From: Chrysophaeum taylorii
Taxonomy: Eukaryota > Sar > Pelagophyceae > Pelagomonadales > Pelagomonadaceae
Reading direction: 5' to 3'
Length of the DNA stretch: 64,000 nt
Assembly: GCA_029834535.1 (NCBI GenBank)
Contig: JAQMWT010000330.1
Coordinates: 248,001 to 312,000, forward strand
In this document: piece by piece, positions 31,164 to 42,043 of the stretch
Position numbering within the stretch: the first letter of the stretch is position 1
Layout: each line of letters opens with the position of its first letter
Made by a program: the position numbers and the translations under genes
Notes under the pieces: generated by a model
Told to the model about the DNA's origin: nothing
The model's database searches: none
What the model saw: the letters and a program-made list of their open reading frames with translations, nothing else

Positions 31164-34100
31164 GTCGACCATCGTGAAGGTGGGAATCCGCGGGGTGCGG
31201 AGCTTTTACCCCGAGGCCGAGGAGGTGATGGAGTTTTATTCGCCGGTGACGATGATTTTGGGCGCAAACGGGTGCGGTAAGACGACAATAATCGAGTGCC
31301 TCAAGTTCGGGACGACGGGGACATTGCCGCCGAACAGCAACTCGGGGAAGAGCTTTGTGCACGACCCCAAGCTCGCCCAGGCGAGCGAGGTGAAGGCGCA
31401 GATAAAGGTGCGATTCTGCGACGGCAAGGGCCGGCAGGTGCAGGTGATCCGGTCGATGGAGGTGAAACAGCAGAAGAGCAAGGTCGCGTTCAAGCAGATC
31501 GACGGGCTGATCCGGACGCGCGCGGGCGGCGAGACGTCGTCGATTCCGCACAAATGCGGCGAGCTGGACTCGATCGTGCCGATGTTGATGGGCGTTTCCA
31601 AGCCGATATTGGAGTCGGTGATTTTCTGCCACCAGGAGGAGTCGTCGTGGCCTTTGCAGGACGGCGCGACGTTGAAGAAGAAATTTGACGAAATTTTCTC
31701 GAGCGCGAGGTACACGAAAGCGTTGACGGAGATTCGGAAGCAGAAGCAGGAGTTGAGCATGACGTCGAAGGATCACGCGGGCGACGTGAAGGAGTTGGGC
31801 GAGGCGAAAAGGACGGCCGCGGGATTCGAGCGGTTGCGTCGCGAGGCGCGAAAGGTGATCGAAGACGCGTCTCGGCAGACGGAGATTTTGGAGGCGAAGA
31901 AGGCGACGCTCGAGTCGCGTTCGGAGGAGATCGAGGGCATCGAGAGGCGGAGTGCCGAGTTCGATCGGAAGCTCCAGGTGGTGCGGCTCGACGTGCAGAA
32001 TTTGACTCGCGAGGTCGAGTCGCTGGGCGAGCGCGCGGAGGAGTTGATGGAGGAGAGCGACGAGGAGCTGGTGGCGCTCCTCGAGTCGCTCGAGGAGCAG
32101 GAGGGGAAGACCCAGCACGAGGAGGAGGCGGCGATCGCCGAGAAGGCCGAGCTCGAGGATGAAGCCGAGTCGGTGCGAAAGGCCACGGCGAGGTTGGCGG
32201 ACCGGCGCGGCGGCCTCAAGGTGATGAAGGAGAACTGCGAACGCGACGTCGCGGCGGTCGGCGAGGACGATCGCGGGATGACCACGAGCTTGGAGGAGGC
32301 GAAGGAGGCTGCCGAGCGCGAGGAGAAGGAGGTACAGAAGGCGTTGGACGTGGCGTGGGACGCGGCGCGGTCGGGGGTTGCGACGAAGCAGAGCGAATTA
32401 GAGGAAGCGAGGAGAGCGCAGCGCGAAATCGCGAGCGAGATGGAGCGGGCGCGCGCGACGGCGCACCTAACAACAACGCCCTCCATCACGGAGGCGCGGG
32501 TGCGCGAGGCCGAGGAGAAGTACGGTGCGGCACAGAGCGAGCTCGCCGCGCACCGGGCGAAGCAAAAGGCCGAGACCTCGCGGTGCGAGGCCGAGAGTAG
32601 GTCTTTGGACGCCGAGGTCCGGCGGCTCGACGCGCAGGCGAGCGCCGAGCGCGAGGCCCTCGAACAGAGCCAGGCGCACGAAGAGGAGCGGCGCGCGCTC
32701 ATGGTCGCCGAGGCGAATCTGGCCTCGGCGCGGGAGAAGGTATCTTCTTCTTCAATTTTTTTGTCGTCGTCGTCGTCTTTTCGCGCGGACCCGATAGGCG
32801 CGCGCGCGGAGGTCGACGATTCGGAACGAGCGGCCAAGGAGGCGCGGGAGGCGCTCGAGGCGCGGCGGTACGAGCTCCGGATCGCGAAAAGCGAGCTGAA
32901 ACCGCCAATCGGGGAAGCTCCCCTCGACTCGTTGGACGAGTTCCGGTGCAACTACCGCAAGCTCCAGCGCGCCGTGTTCGAGAAAGGATACGGACAGAAG
33001 ATGCTGGAGGCCGACAAGCAGGCGTACTTCGCCGACACCGAGCTGCTCGGCGAGGCGAGCGGGGCGAATCTGATGGAGTACGTGGATCGGGCGGCCACGG
33101 TCGTGCGGAACTTCGAGGCCGGGGTGCTGCGGCTGGACACGTTTTTGCGCGCCGACGCGACGGCCGCGGCGGGTTATTTGGCCAAGCTCGGCAAGCACGA
33201 CGCGTGTCCTCTGTGCAAGCAGGAGTGCGACGGCGAAACGAAAAAGGCTCTAGCGAAGAGTCTGTCGAGCAAGGCGTCCGTGTACTCGGCGGAGCGATGG
33301 GACGACTACAAGCGTCGCATCGCCGCGCTCCGGGAGCGCGATTTTTTCTCCGAGGCGAGGGCGTGGGCGAAAGCGAAAGCTCTCGAGGGCGACCGCGAGG
33401 CGGCGGAAGCGCGCGCGCGCGAGCTCGAGGCGGCCGTCGACGACCTGGGCGCCGCGGTCGAGGCGCGCGGGCAGGCGGTGGAGGCGGCGCGGGAGGCGCT
33501 CCGGGTGTCGGAGGAGGCCGAGCAGCTGCGGCGAGCCGAGCGCGAGGCGGAGGCCGATTTGGAGGAAAAAAAAAGCGCGATCGCGCGTCTCGGGGAAAAA
33601 CGGAGCGTTCGCGAGATCCAGGACGCGATCGGCGCGATATTCGAGGCCAAGGCGAGGGCCGGCGAAAAAAAGGCGGCCAACGACAAGCTGTGCACCGACC
33701 TCATCCGCGAGGAGTCGCGGCTCGCGCAGCGCGAGCGAGATCGGGAAACGGAAGCGACGCGGTCGCGAAACGCGTGGACCGAGAAGCGGGCCGTCGAGAA
33801 GCGCAAGGAAGACGCGCGCGCCGAGCTCGCGACGTTGCAGGCGACCAAAAGTTCGCAGCGCGAGCGCGTCTACGCGCTCGAGAAGGAGGTCGCCAGCCTC
33901 GAAGCGTCGAAGCACAAGACGGAGCGAGATTTGGGCAAGAAACGCGACGACGCGCGGCGCGAGGCCGACGCGGCGCGGGCCGCGTGGACGCGGTTCCGGG
34001 ACCGCGTCGACGCCGCCGAGCGCGCCAAAATCCGCCTCGCCGAGACCGACGAGGAACTCGCCGCGATATCGCGCGAGTACGAAACCCTCGCGTCGCGCGA

Positions 34101-35100
34101 GGCCGACGCGCGCTCCGAGCTCCAAGCCGTCGACGCCAAGCTCAAGTTCTTGCAACTCGGGGACTCTAATCTGTCGCTCGCGCGCCGCAAGCTCACCGAC
34201 AACATCCAGCTCCGGAGGACGCGCCGCGAGCTCGAGGCCAAGCAAAACGAACTCCGCGAACTCAAGGGACAGCGCGACGAGGACTACATGAAGCCGGTCG
34301 AGATCGCCGAGGCGCGAGAGGAAATATCCGACGAACGCGCCGACGCGGTCGGCCGAATCACCGTCCTCGCCACGCAGCGCCAGATGAGCGAGACCGTCGT
34401 CCGCGAGAACACGCAGCTCCTCAAGCAAAAACGGTACAAGGACGTCGACGAGCGCTTCCGCCTCAAGACTCTCGAGCACGACGCGACCGAGATGGCGATC
34501 AGGGATCTCGACCTCTACTGGGGGGCCCTCGACAAGGCCCTCGTGTCGTACCACCGCCTCAAGATCACCGAAATCAACAAGCACGTCGCCGAGCTCTGGC
34601 AGGCAACCTATCAGGGGAGCGACATCGACAAGATCGAAATCGTTTCCGGCGAAGAATCCGGCTCGTCGCGCGCGACCAGATCGTACAATTACCACGTCCA
34701 GATGACCAAGAGCGGCAGCAAAATGGACATGAAGGGCCGTTGTTCGGCGGGCCAGCGCGTCCTCGCCTCGATCGTCATCCGCCTCGCCCTCGCCCAGTCC
34801 TTTGGGGTCGACGGCTGCGGCCTCCTTTGCCTCGACGAGCCGACGACGAACTTGGACGACGCCAACCGCGCCTCGCTCGCCCGGGGCCTCGCCAAAATCA
34901 TCGCCGAACGCTCCAAGCAGCGAAACTTCCAGCTCGTCGTCATCACCCACGACGAAACCTTCATCACAACCATGCGCACCGAACTCGCCACGACCGCCCG
35001 CGTCTCCCTCCCCGACTACTACTTCAGGGTCGACCGCGTCCCCCACGACTCCAACTTCAGATCCACCATCACCAAATGCGACATCCAAGACCTCGTCTAG
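31162..35100 (+). CDS. RAD50: DNA repair ATPase RAD50
   Basis: 1312 residues as an unbroken frame. Subunit of the MRE11-RAD50-NBS1 complex that tethers broken DNA ends and activates ATM. The N-terminal ATPase half has Walker A GANGCGKT (34-41) and the family segment FCHQEESSWPL (about 155-165). A very long coiled coil is centred on the zinc hook CPLC (682-685). The C-terminal half has the signature CSAGQR (about 1194) and Walker B LLCLDEPTTNLD, then THDETF. Residues 527-550 (32740-32811) look like a retained 72-nt intron: GTATCT donor after EK, pyrimidine-rich interior, AG acceptor before VDDSER. Removing it keeps frame and leaves 1288 residues, close to the family length. Confidence 0.95.
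32740..32811 (+). other. Candidate in-frame intron in RAD50 (72 nt)
   Basis: Begins GTATCTTCTTCTTC, has T and CGT runs, ends GCGCGGAG. It encodes a low-complexity Ser-rich insertion in an otherwise charged coiled coil. Acceptor pairing is by eye; an alternative AG at 32797 would break the frame. Confidence 0.55.
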
Positions 35101-35155
35101 TCTAGTCTCACCACACAAAGTGGTGGTGTCGTCGTCGTCCTCCTCGTTTCTTATA

Positions 35156-35690
35156 TCAATACCCGACGTCGGGACGCCCCTCCTCGGTCGTCGCGGGTTG
35201 CCACGAGATTCCGGTGCCGCCGGAAAATCGCGACGTCGCGATGGAGCACGGCACGCGGATCAGGTCGGACACCCACGTGTACCGCCACTCCACCCGAGCC
35301 TCGCGCGCGAGCTGCGCCTCGAGGAGCCGGCCCTCGCGCGCGATCGACGCCATCTCCGCCCGCATCTCTTTCAGCTCGCGGCAAACCGCCCACGCCTCCT
35401 CGTCCCCGACGCGCGCCGCGTCGACCCGCACCTCGAGCAGCGCGTGCTGCCGCTCCAAACTCAGCCACTCACCCCGCACCTTGCCGAGCCGCCCGTACAA
35501 CCTGCGCCGCTACCTCCTCGACGCACGCACTACACAAACAACGACAACACAACAAAACGCACGGATGTCTGCTACCCTTGGATTTGCTCGATGACACCTC
35601 GACCCCGCAAAACGCGCAATAACTCCCACCCACCACGAGACGCCCGCCGCACACTACGCAAAACTTGGGCGCCCCGGGCAGCTTGGGCAT
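35156..35690 (-). CDS. Small zinc-ribbon plus coiled-coil protein
   Basis: Two exons deduced: 35690-35596 and 35501-35156, with a 94-nt intron (GTCATCGAGC donor, GCGGCGCAG acceptor), giving about 146 residues. Exon 1 encodes MPKLPGAP and a zinc ribbon FCVVCGG...YCAFCG (two CxxC knuckles). Exon 2 encodes a charged helix (REWLSLERQ-type, residues about 40-100) and a tail. An ATG five codons upstream (35705) is also possible. No family recognised. The gene is convergent with RAD50 and its 5' end is only about 50 bp from the mobile element at 35741, so its promoter may have been replaced or interrupted by the insertion. Confidence 0.55.
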
Positions 35691-35730
35691 TTGGCTCGAA
35701 ATCATGACGCTCTGGCAAACTCTAATGCAT

Positions 35731-35740
35731 AATAATAATA
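35731..35740. repeat. Left target-site duplication candidate
   Basis: AATAATAATA immediately before the element, identical to 38,210-38,219 on the other side. Low complexity weakens the evidence. Confidence 0.5.
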
Positions 35741-38209
35741 AGGGAAAAGTCAAGTTTCCAACCGCCATATATGTTTGGTCACCGTAAACCCTCAACAAGT
35801 TTGGTCACTTAAGTTTAGTCAATCCGTATCTTGGCTGACTAAACTTGTACTCTTAGAGAGCAAACATACTGTTCGCTGACAAAACAAGGCCCGCCGTGAT
35901 CAAGCTTTCAGCGGTTCTGTGTGTCGCATTGAGACTCCGGAGCGTCCTTCGACTTCGAAACGAACACGGTATCGATGCGGGTTTCGTCGCTCAGGTCGAG
36001 CGGGAGCGTGGTGGTAACACGCCGACGTCGGTTGACCACGACGCCGAGAAAGAAAACAAGAAATCGCGTGCCCAGACGAAGGTAAACGACTATGAGAGAT
36101 CGCCGAGTACGCTGTCGCAGCTCAGAGCGCGCAAATGCGAGGCTCCACTTTACTCGATCTAACCAAGATGCCAAGTTCAGCATGTGTGTTCTCGAGGCCG
36201 ACTTGCAGCAGATGATGTTCGACACGGGCGGCAAGTTGATGGCATGTACAACATGGTCTACAGCGCGACAGCGCTGTCGTTCAAGTGCTATATGCAAGAT
36301 GCAGCTTTTATGTGCGTGCTGGTCGTTGTGATGTGCAAGTAGACAATACCGTCACGTGTGCTAAAAGGCACACCTGCTCCGAACCTGCTTGCCGACAAAG
36401 ATCCAGCTATCGCGCGAAGCACTTCTGCGAGGCCGTGTCGGTCCTCATCAAGGGCTTTATGGAGGGCAAGTCAGGCGGCTCGGTGACCGGTTAGCACCCG
36501 GAAAGTCCGCGCTGGGATGGGGTTCGCTCGGTTGGGCAGAGCGCGACGGACAGGTCGATTGTTCGTGGACCAACACGTCCGCGGCCTGCGACGCTTTTGC
36601 ACGACCTCGCACAAGACCGCGCAGTGGCGGTCCACCATCAACAAGTCCGTCCTCGTCCCTCGCCTCTGCCCCAACTGCGTGATTTTCCTCCGTGATTCCG
36701 TACCGGCTCCTGCCGCTCCGGCCTGGCTCCCATGCTCGGGAGAGGTCTGAAGTTAGTTAGTTAGTTAGTCAGTCAGGCGGCTCTTCTCGGCATATGCGTT
36801 TGATAGACATCTGCAACAATGTCATCCGCTAAAGGCACGAGATGACGAACCGGGATCGTTCGCTGTAGTCTGTCATAAACATCGAACTAATAAGGCGCAT
36901 CCGAATAATCTTGGGCGACGAAACAGCGTGGTATCAGCGTTGTCTTGCGCAGGCCTTGTTTGTATATGTTGCTCTGCGAGTGTTCGCATGTTGATGCGCG
37001 TGTATGGTCAAACTCGGAGGCATTCAATTTGGTGTGATCAAATTTCGAACAATCACATCAAACTTGTCGTATTTTAGACTCGTACTGATGACTGGGTTAG
37101 AATTACAGGGGTGGTGTCGGCGATCTTCCGGAACGAGGCTGTCGACGTCTTGACATCCCTTCGCGCCGCAGCTTGTATTTGCCGACTTTCTCGTACAGTG
37201 CTCGACGGTGCGGCAGCAGCTCCCGGGGAGATCTTGCGGCAGGGCGGGGTTGTCGAGATGCGCGAGGAGGAGGAGGATAAGGAGGTGTTCTCTTACGGTC
37301 GTGCGAGTTGTTTATGCTGGCGTAACGGCACGTGCTCGCGTTGCCGTCCCATGATCAAGCTGGACAGCTAACTCCGGATCGGGTACGCGACGGTGAGGAA
37401 CTCCTGAACGTGGTCCTGTACGGTCCCGCACAAGTGTGGGACTACAATCTTTGGGTTCTCGAGGGGCGTTGCTCGCGCAGTTTCTCGAGGTCGTCGAGTT
37501 TCGCGTTCTCGACCCCGAGTCGATTATCAAAGACGCTCCCTCTCGGATTTTGGGGTGCAGAATGCGATGATCCGTCTCACGCAGTAAGTCTGGTGTCCGA
37601 TGTCCGCTTGTTGCTGAAGAATGACGCACGACCACGGCAACACCACCATGGAGAGTCGCGGTTTGGGTGGCTTCTACGAACGATGGAAGGTACGAGAATG
37701 GGCCCAGCTTAAATACGCCAAGCCGTGGGAATCTGCTCTCGAGGCCGCGCTTCGCTACCCGCTCTCCTTGCGTATCGCCGCGCTGTCTTAGGATGGACCT
37801 CCTTCTAAGGCGGTCATGGGAGGGTGCCCATGCCGCGCGTGTAACGCGACGGTAGATTCTGCGTGGCTGCAGCACCTAGCTCTCGTTTTTAAAGCATTTT
37901 CGCACCAAAAGCGCTCACGCGCCCCCTTGAAAAGCCTTCTTAAGTTTTATTTAAAAAGCCGAAGTTTGGTCAATACTGTGGATGTTTGAGGAGTAGTGAT
38001 CAAACTTGTTGACCAAACTTACAAGGAAATTAATCAAACTTGAAGAGTTGATTGATCAAACTTAATGCAACTTTGGAGTGACCAAACTTAACTGACAAAA
38101 CTTCTATGGAAAGTGACCACACTTGTGAGTTTTTCCTTAATCATACATCAAAATCGAGCAAACATGAAAGAAATTCACCAAACTTTTTGACCAAACTTGA
38201 CCGATCCCT
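35741..38209. mobile_element. 2.47-kb TIR DNA transposon, MULE-like, degenerate or non-autonomous
   Basis: The ends are imperfect 19-bp inverted repeats: AGGGAAAAGTCAAGTTTCC on the left, AGGGATCGGTCAAGTTTGG on the right when reverse complemented (14 of 19 match). Ten identical bases, AATAATAATA, flank both sides as a possible 9-10 bp target duplication, the size typical of Mutator-like elements. Subterminal repeats of a TGACCAAACTT motif are striking: about nine forms at 37,995-38,205, and inverted forms (AAGTTTGGTCA) at 35,780-35,860. These look like transposase-binding sites. The interior has only short broken frames (for example 35,908-36,297 minus, 36,389-36,750 plus); I could not recognise a transposase. 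Confidence 0.65.
37990..38209. repeat. Subterminal TGACCAAACTT repeats, right end
   Basis: About nine copies of a (G/A)A(T/C)CAAACTT motif at irregular spacing in 220 bp, the last lying inside the right TIR. Confidence 0.8.
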
Positions 38210-39803
38210 AATAATAATAACTTTAGTAATAATAATAATCCTAACCCCCTGGGCGGCGAATTTTTAAAATCGATGATGACCGTTTTATGATGATGATGAT
38301 GATGATGCGCAGCTATCCTCCTCCTCCTCCAAGCCCCTCACTGGCACATTACGGCAGACGTCGACCCGCGCCGTGGGTTTGCCGTCAACATCGCCGGTGA
38401 GGGTCGTGTCGAGAATCTAGTCACGGTTCTGGACGAGCAGCAGGACCTCGACCTCGTGCAGGTGATGTGTCGGCGGCATGAACTTGTTGTAGGCGGCCTG
38501 CCCCATCAGTTTAAAGAAGGGCCCGACTGCTTGCTATAGTAGTCCTTATTATTATTATTATTATTATTGCTGTAGATCTTTTTGCGGCGCGTTGGTGCTG
38601 AGTCTTGATGTGGCCACGTGGCTCCTACTACTTAGCGATGCTGACAGTGACTTCTTTCTCGGGGTATAGAACAAACAAATATCGTAGCGGCGGGCTAGAG
38701 GCTCGAAATGTGGACGATGATACACAGCTCGCCGCCCCCACGCTATCGAATTGAACTCAGCAATCTCGCGCGTGTCCGGGTCGCCGAGCAAGTTGTGGCG
38801 GCAAGACACGCTAGCTATACTTCCTAGCGAAATGAACCGTGGGCTGGCCTCTCGCGAGACCGACGAAGGCGTCGTCGTCGATAGTGGCGATGACCTTGAG
38901 AAGCGGAGTGTCGCCCGCGCATCGCTGCAGACTCGTGAGGACAAGAATCGCGCGGACAAACCGAAAAGGTGAAGCGGCCACGCGTTGTTGGGGTTGTGGC
39001 GAATATCGAGGACGACGGACGTCCAGCAAAGTCGAAAACAACCTTGCGAACAGCACCACAGGCGTGAGATTGCGGTGGCTGCAGTTCATTATGTCTACGT
39101 TACGGCACGCGTCCGGGCGTGATGAAAGCCGCGGTGCTCGACGTCGTTCGTTTCCAGATGGCAATCTTCTACGTTCGACGCTTCAGTGCGATAGATAGAT
39201 AGAGCGGGACGTGTCGACACGGCCGCAGCAGCATGAGGCGACCGCATGATTAATGAGCTCCACCATCTGGCCGTAACGGCGGGCATCGTCGCTCTCTCAT
39301 GACTCGCACGAGACCTCGCGGTGCGTCGTTTGCCAGAAACATCAGCGCGACGGCCGTGCTCGTTGTCGTTTGGCGCAAGATTGACCGAGAGTTATGAACC
39401 ACTAGCTCGTCCAGCCCTATTATTTTTTTTCCCTCTTGAAGGAAGTCATTCTCCTTCCTCTTGGCGGCGTCGTTCATTTTCTTGGGGGTGCCGTGTTTCC
39501 TGCTGCTGTCACCATCACGATGCTGGATTTTTTTTCATGTCGGTAGGTTGGTGCTCGGGGTGCAACATTGCAACGTATCGGCAGACGGAGGGAGTGGGCC
39601 TCCCTCGTATATCAATCAGTCCGTCCGGGAATAGTGGGTGTTCGTCGTCGAAATCGAGGCGGTCCCGGCCGTATGCACTCTCGGTAGTAGTAGAAGTAGC
39701 GTGCGAATCGGCGCAACCAGGGAATGCGTGGCCGCCGGCTCCTCCCCTACCTCAGGAAGCGACAGAGACAAGAAGGCCAAAAAAGCAGCACGAATACACA
39801 CAA

Positions 39804-39834
<31 letters not shown>
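38210..39834. other. Intergenic, microsatellites, no supported gene
   Basis: (TAA)n at 38,210-38,242, (ATG)n at 38,287-38,308, (TTA)n at 38,549-38,571 and a long (TTA)n at 39,807-39,840 that abuts the stop of the next gene. Minus-strand frames around 38,564-39,164 look like an old coding sequence broken by shifts, but I recognise no family. Confidence 0.45.
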
Positions 39835-39839
<5 letters not shown>

Positions 39840-41094
39840 TCCAGTCTTTGCGCCAGGTTTCGAGTTTGACCTCGCCGTGCTTCGTCTTGGTCGGGTTGTG
39901 GGTCTGGGGTTTGAAGTTTTTTGCCGTGCGCAGGCGCTTCTGCGCGCCCGCGCGGTGGGCGTCGTCCTGGAATTGTTGCCAAAAGTCGATCCGTTGGGCG
40001 CGGCGGTCGTCCTGGTTCCACCGAGACTCGAGCTCGGTCTCCTCCTCCTCCTTCTTCTTCGCCTCGGCCTCCTGCATCCTTTCGCGCGCTGCGGCGGCGC
40101 GCTTGTGCTCCTCGACGTCGCGCCGCTTCATCTCGTTCTGCGCGAAGGTCTTCATGATTTCCCGGTCCATCGCCGCGGCGAGGTCGTCGTCGTTTCCGGA
40201 CGCCTTGAGCTTGGCGCGCTCTCGAGCGCCCTGGACGACCAAGATCGCGCGGTCGCGCTTCTTTTCGTCCAAGAGGGTCTGGTAAGCGGTCTTGACGGCC
40301 TCGAAGGCCGGCCTCGCGCGGTCGTCCCCCGCATTCTTGTCGGGGTGGCAGAGCGCGCTCAGCTTGCGGTAGCGCATCTTGACGTCGTCGGGCGACGCGT
40401 CCGTGTCGAGACGCAAGACCCAAAATGGATTGAGGTTTTTGAACTCGGCGTGCTTGTGGGTGAGGCGCTCGAGGTGGGCCGCGGCCGTCCCCAAGTCCTG
40501 GGTCGCGTACTTGTCCTGAATGCCCGACTTGGCGCGCTTGCGGCGACGCTCGTCGTCGCCGATCGCCGCGAAGAACTCGCCGAGGGCCGCGTCGTTCTCC
40601 TCCTGCGCGCGCTGCGCCTCGCGCGCCGCCGCGGCGGCGGCGGCCTCCTGCCGCGCCTTCTCCTCCTCCTCGGCGATCCGCCGCTTCGTCGCGCGCGCCT
40701 CGCCCTCTTTGGCGGCCGCGAGTCCCGCCTCGTACGCCTCGCGACCCGGCTCCAAAGACAGCGCCTTCCAGTAGGTCGCCTGGGCCTCGGCGAACCGGCC
40801 CAAAGCGTGCTGGGCCGCCCCGAGCCGCCCGTACCCCTTGGCCCACTCCGGCGCGAGCTCGACGCACTTCTCCGCGTCCTTGAGCGCCTTGGAGATCGAC
40901 GAATTTTCGGCGGCGAGGTAGGCCCCCGACCGGTTCGAGTACAGCACGTGCATCTCCGGCGACGCCTCGAGATCGATGGCCTCGGTATACGCCGCGATCG
41001 CCTCCGCGTATTCCTTCGCCTTGAAGTGCGCGTTTCCCCGCGCCTTGGCAGCACACGCCGCATCGGCAGCCAACTCCTCGGAAGAAGAAGCCAT
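39835..41094 (-). CDS. TPR and DNAJC8-like J-domain fusion protein
   Basis: 419 residues from the ATG at 41094. Residues 15-125 are three TPR units of the Hop/STI1 kind (ARGNAHFKAKEYAEAI, LYSNRSGAYL, GYGRLGAAQHALGRFAEA), which usually bind Hsp70/Hsp90 C-termini. Residues 130-190 are a charged helix. Residues 222-285 form a J-domain with the HPD motif at 250-252, starting NPFWVLRLD. The continuation (DRAILVVQGARERAK, a basic coiled coil and FWQQFQ) matches the DNAJC8/SPF31 spliceosome-associated J-protein rather than a classical DnaJ. DNAJC8 proteins normally lack TPRs, so the combination is unusual. Expected role: Hsp70 co-chaperone, possibly in pre-mRNA processing. Confidence 0.85.
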
Positions 41095-41113
41095 CCGTTG
41101 GGTCTAGAGTGAT
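41095..41113. promoter_or_regulatory. 19-bp gap between divergent start codons
   Basis: The ATG at 41094 (minus) and the ATG at 41114 (plus) leave only 19 bp. Either transcripts overlap head to head or the carrier starts at a later ATG (41126 or 41201). Confidence 0.5.
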
Positions 41114-42043
41114 ATGAGGGCCGGAATGGTCCTGGTTGCCAGCACCACGACGGCGCTGGGGCTCACCGCCGTCGTGTCGCGGCGCAGCGCCGTCGCCGGC
41201 ATGTCCCTCGTCGTCGTCTCGGCGCCACAGTCCACGAGCACCACCAACAACAACAACGAGGTGGCGAAGGAGTTCATCTCGGGGCTCGCCGGCGGCGCGG
41301 CTCAGCGCATCGCCAAGGACATCGTGCTCCACCCGATCGACACCGTCAAGACGCGACTCCAACGCCAGGACTCGCGACGCCTCTCGCGACGCCTCTTCCT
41401 AAACCCCTACGCCGGCGTCGTCCCCCCGCTCGTCGTCGGCGTGCCCGCGGGCGCTCTCTTCTTCGGCGTCAAGGATGCCACCAACGCCGCCCTTCGACCC
41501 CTCGAACTCGCCCCCGACCTCGAGGAGGCCCTCGTCGTCGCGGTGGCAAACATCCCCTACTGGCTCGCCCGCGCCCCCGCCGAACTATTAAAAACCAGAA
41601 GACAGCTCGTCGAAGGGGGCGAGTCTGCCCTCGACCTCGCCAAGGACATCGTGAGTCGAGACGGCCTCGAGGGCCTTTACGTCGGCGCTTTCGAGGCATA
41701 CGCCTACGCGCTTCCCACGGACATCGTCAAGTTCCTCGTATACCGCCGCCTCAAAGCACGATTCCGGGCCTCCGACAAGGCCCTCCTCGGAGCGTTCGCT
41801 TCGGCGACGGCCCAGCTTGCCACCACGCCCCTCGACGTCGTCAAAACTCGTGCCATGGACGCCGACGCCGATTACATTCCCATTCCGACGCGGGCGCTCA
41901 AAATCGCCAAGGAAGAGGGGCCAGCCGCCCTTTTCGCCGGCGTCACGCCCCGCCTCCTCCGCGCCGCCGTTTCCGGCGCCCTCCAGTTCTCCACCTACGA
42001 GCTCACCAAGCGCCTCTTCCGAACACCAACCACATCAAAATGA
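41114..42043 (+). CDS. Mitochondrial carrier family protein, SAM-carrier-like
   Basis: 309 residues with three solute-carrier repeats, each with its P-x-[DE]-x-x-[KR] signature: HPIDTVKTRLQ (73-83), APAELLKTRRQ (154-164, Pro-Ala-Glu form) and TPLDVVKTRAM (238-248). Inner-membrane transporter of six helices. The third signature, and the short loops, resemble the S-adenosylmethionine carrier (SLC25A26) group, but the substrate is not certain. The first 48 residues are a Ser/Thr/Asn-rich extension that could target it to an organelle. Methionines at 5 and 30 are alternative starts. Confidence 0.85.
   Translation: MRAGMVLVASTTTALGLTAVVSRRSAVAGMSLVVVSAPQSTSTTNNNNEVAKEFISGLAGGAAQRIAKDIVLHPIDTVKTRLQRQDSRRLSRRLFLNPYAGVVPPLVVGVPAGALFFGVKDATNAALRPLELAPDLEEALVVAVANIPYWLARAPAELLKTRRQLVEGGESALDLAKDIVSRDGLEGLYVGAFEAYAYALPTDIVKFLVYRRLKARFRASDKALLGAFASATAQLATTPLDVVKTRAMDADADYIPIPTRALKIAKEEGPAALFAGVTPRLLRAAVSGALQFSTYELTKRLFRTPTTSK

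Noticed and set aside
33250-35118. 622-codon minus-strand open frame over RAD50
   Set aside because: Shadow of RAD50; no domain, composition follows the sense codons.
35469-35798. Zinc-ribbon protein starting at 35798 or 35768
   Set aside because: Those starts lie inside the mobile element; the ATGs at 35705 or 35690 precede the conserved part.
39752-41362. 536-codon minus-strand frame across the TPR-J gene and the carrier
   Set aside because: Alternative frame rich in Arg and Gly without motifs; the 39835-41094 frame has TPR and J-domain.
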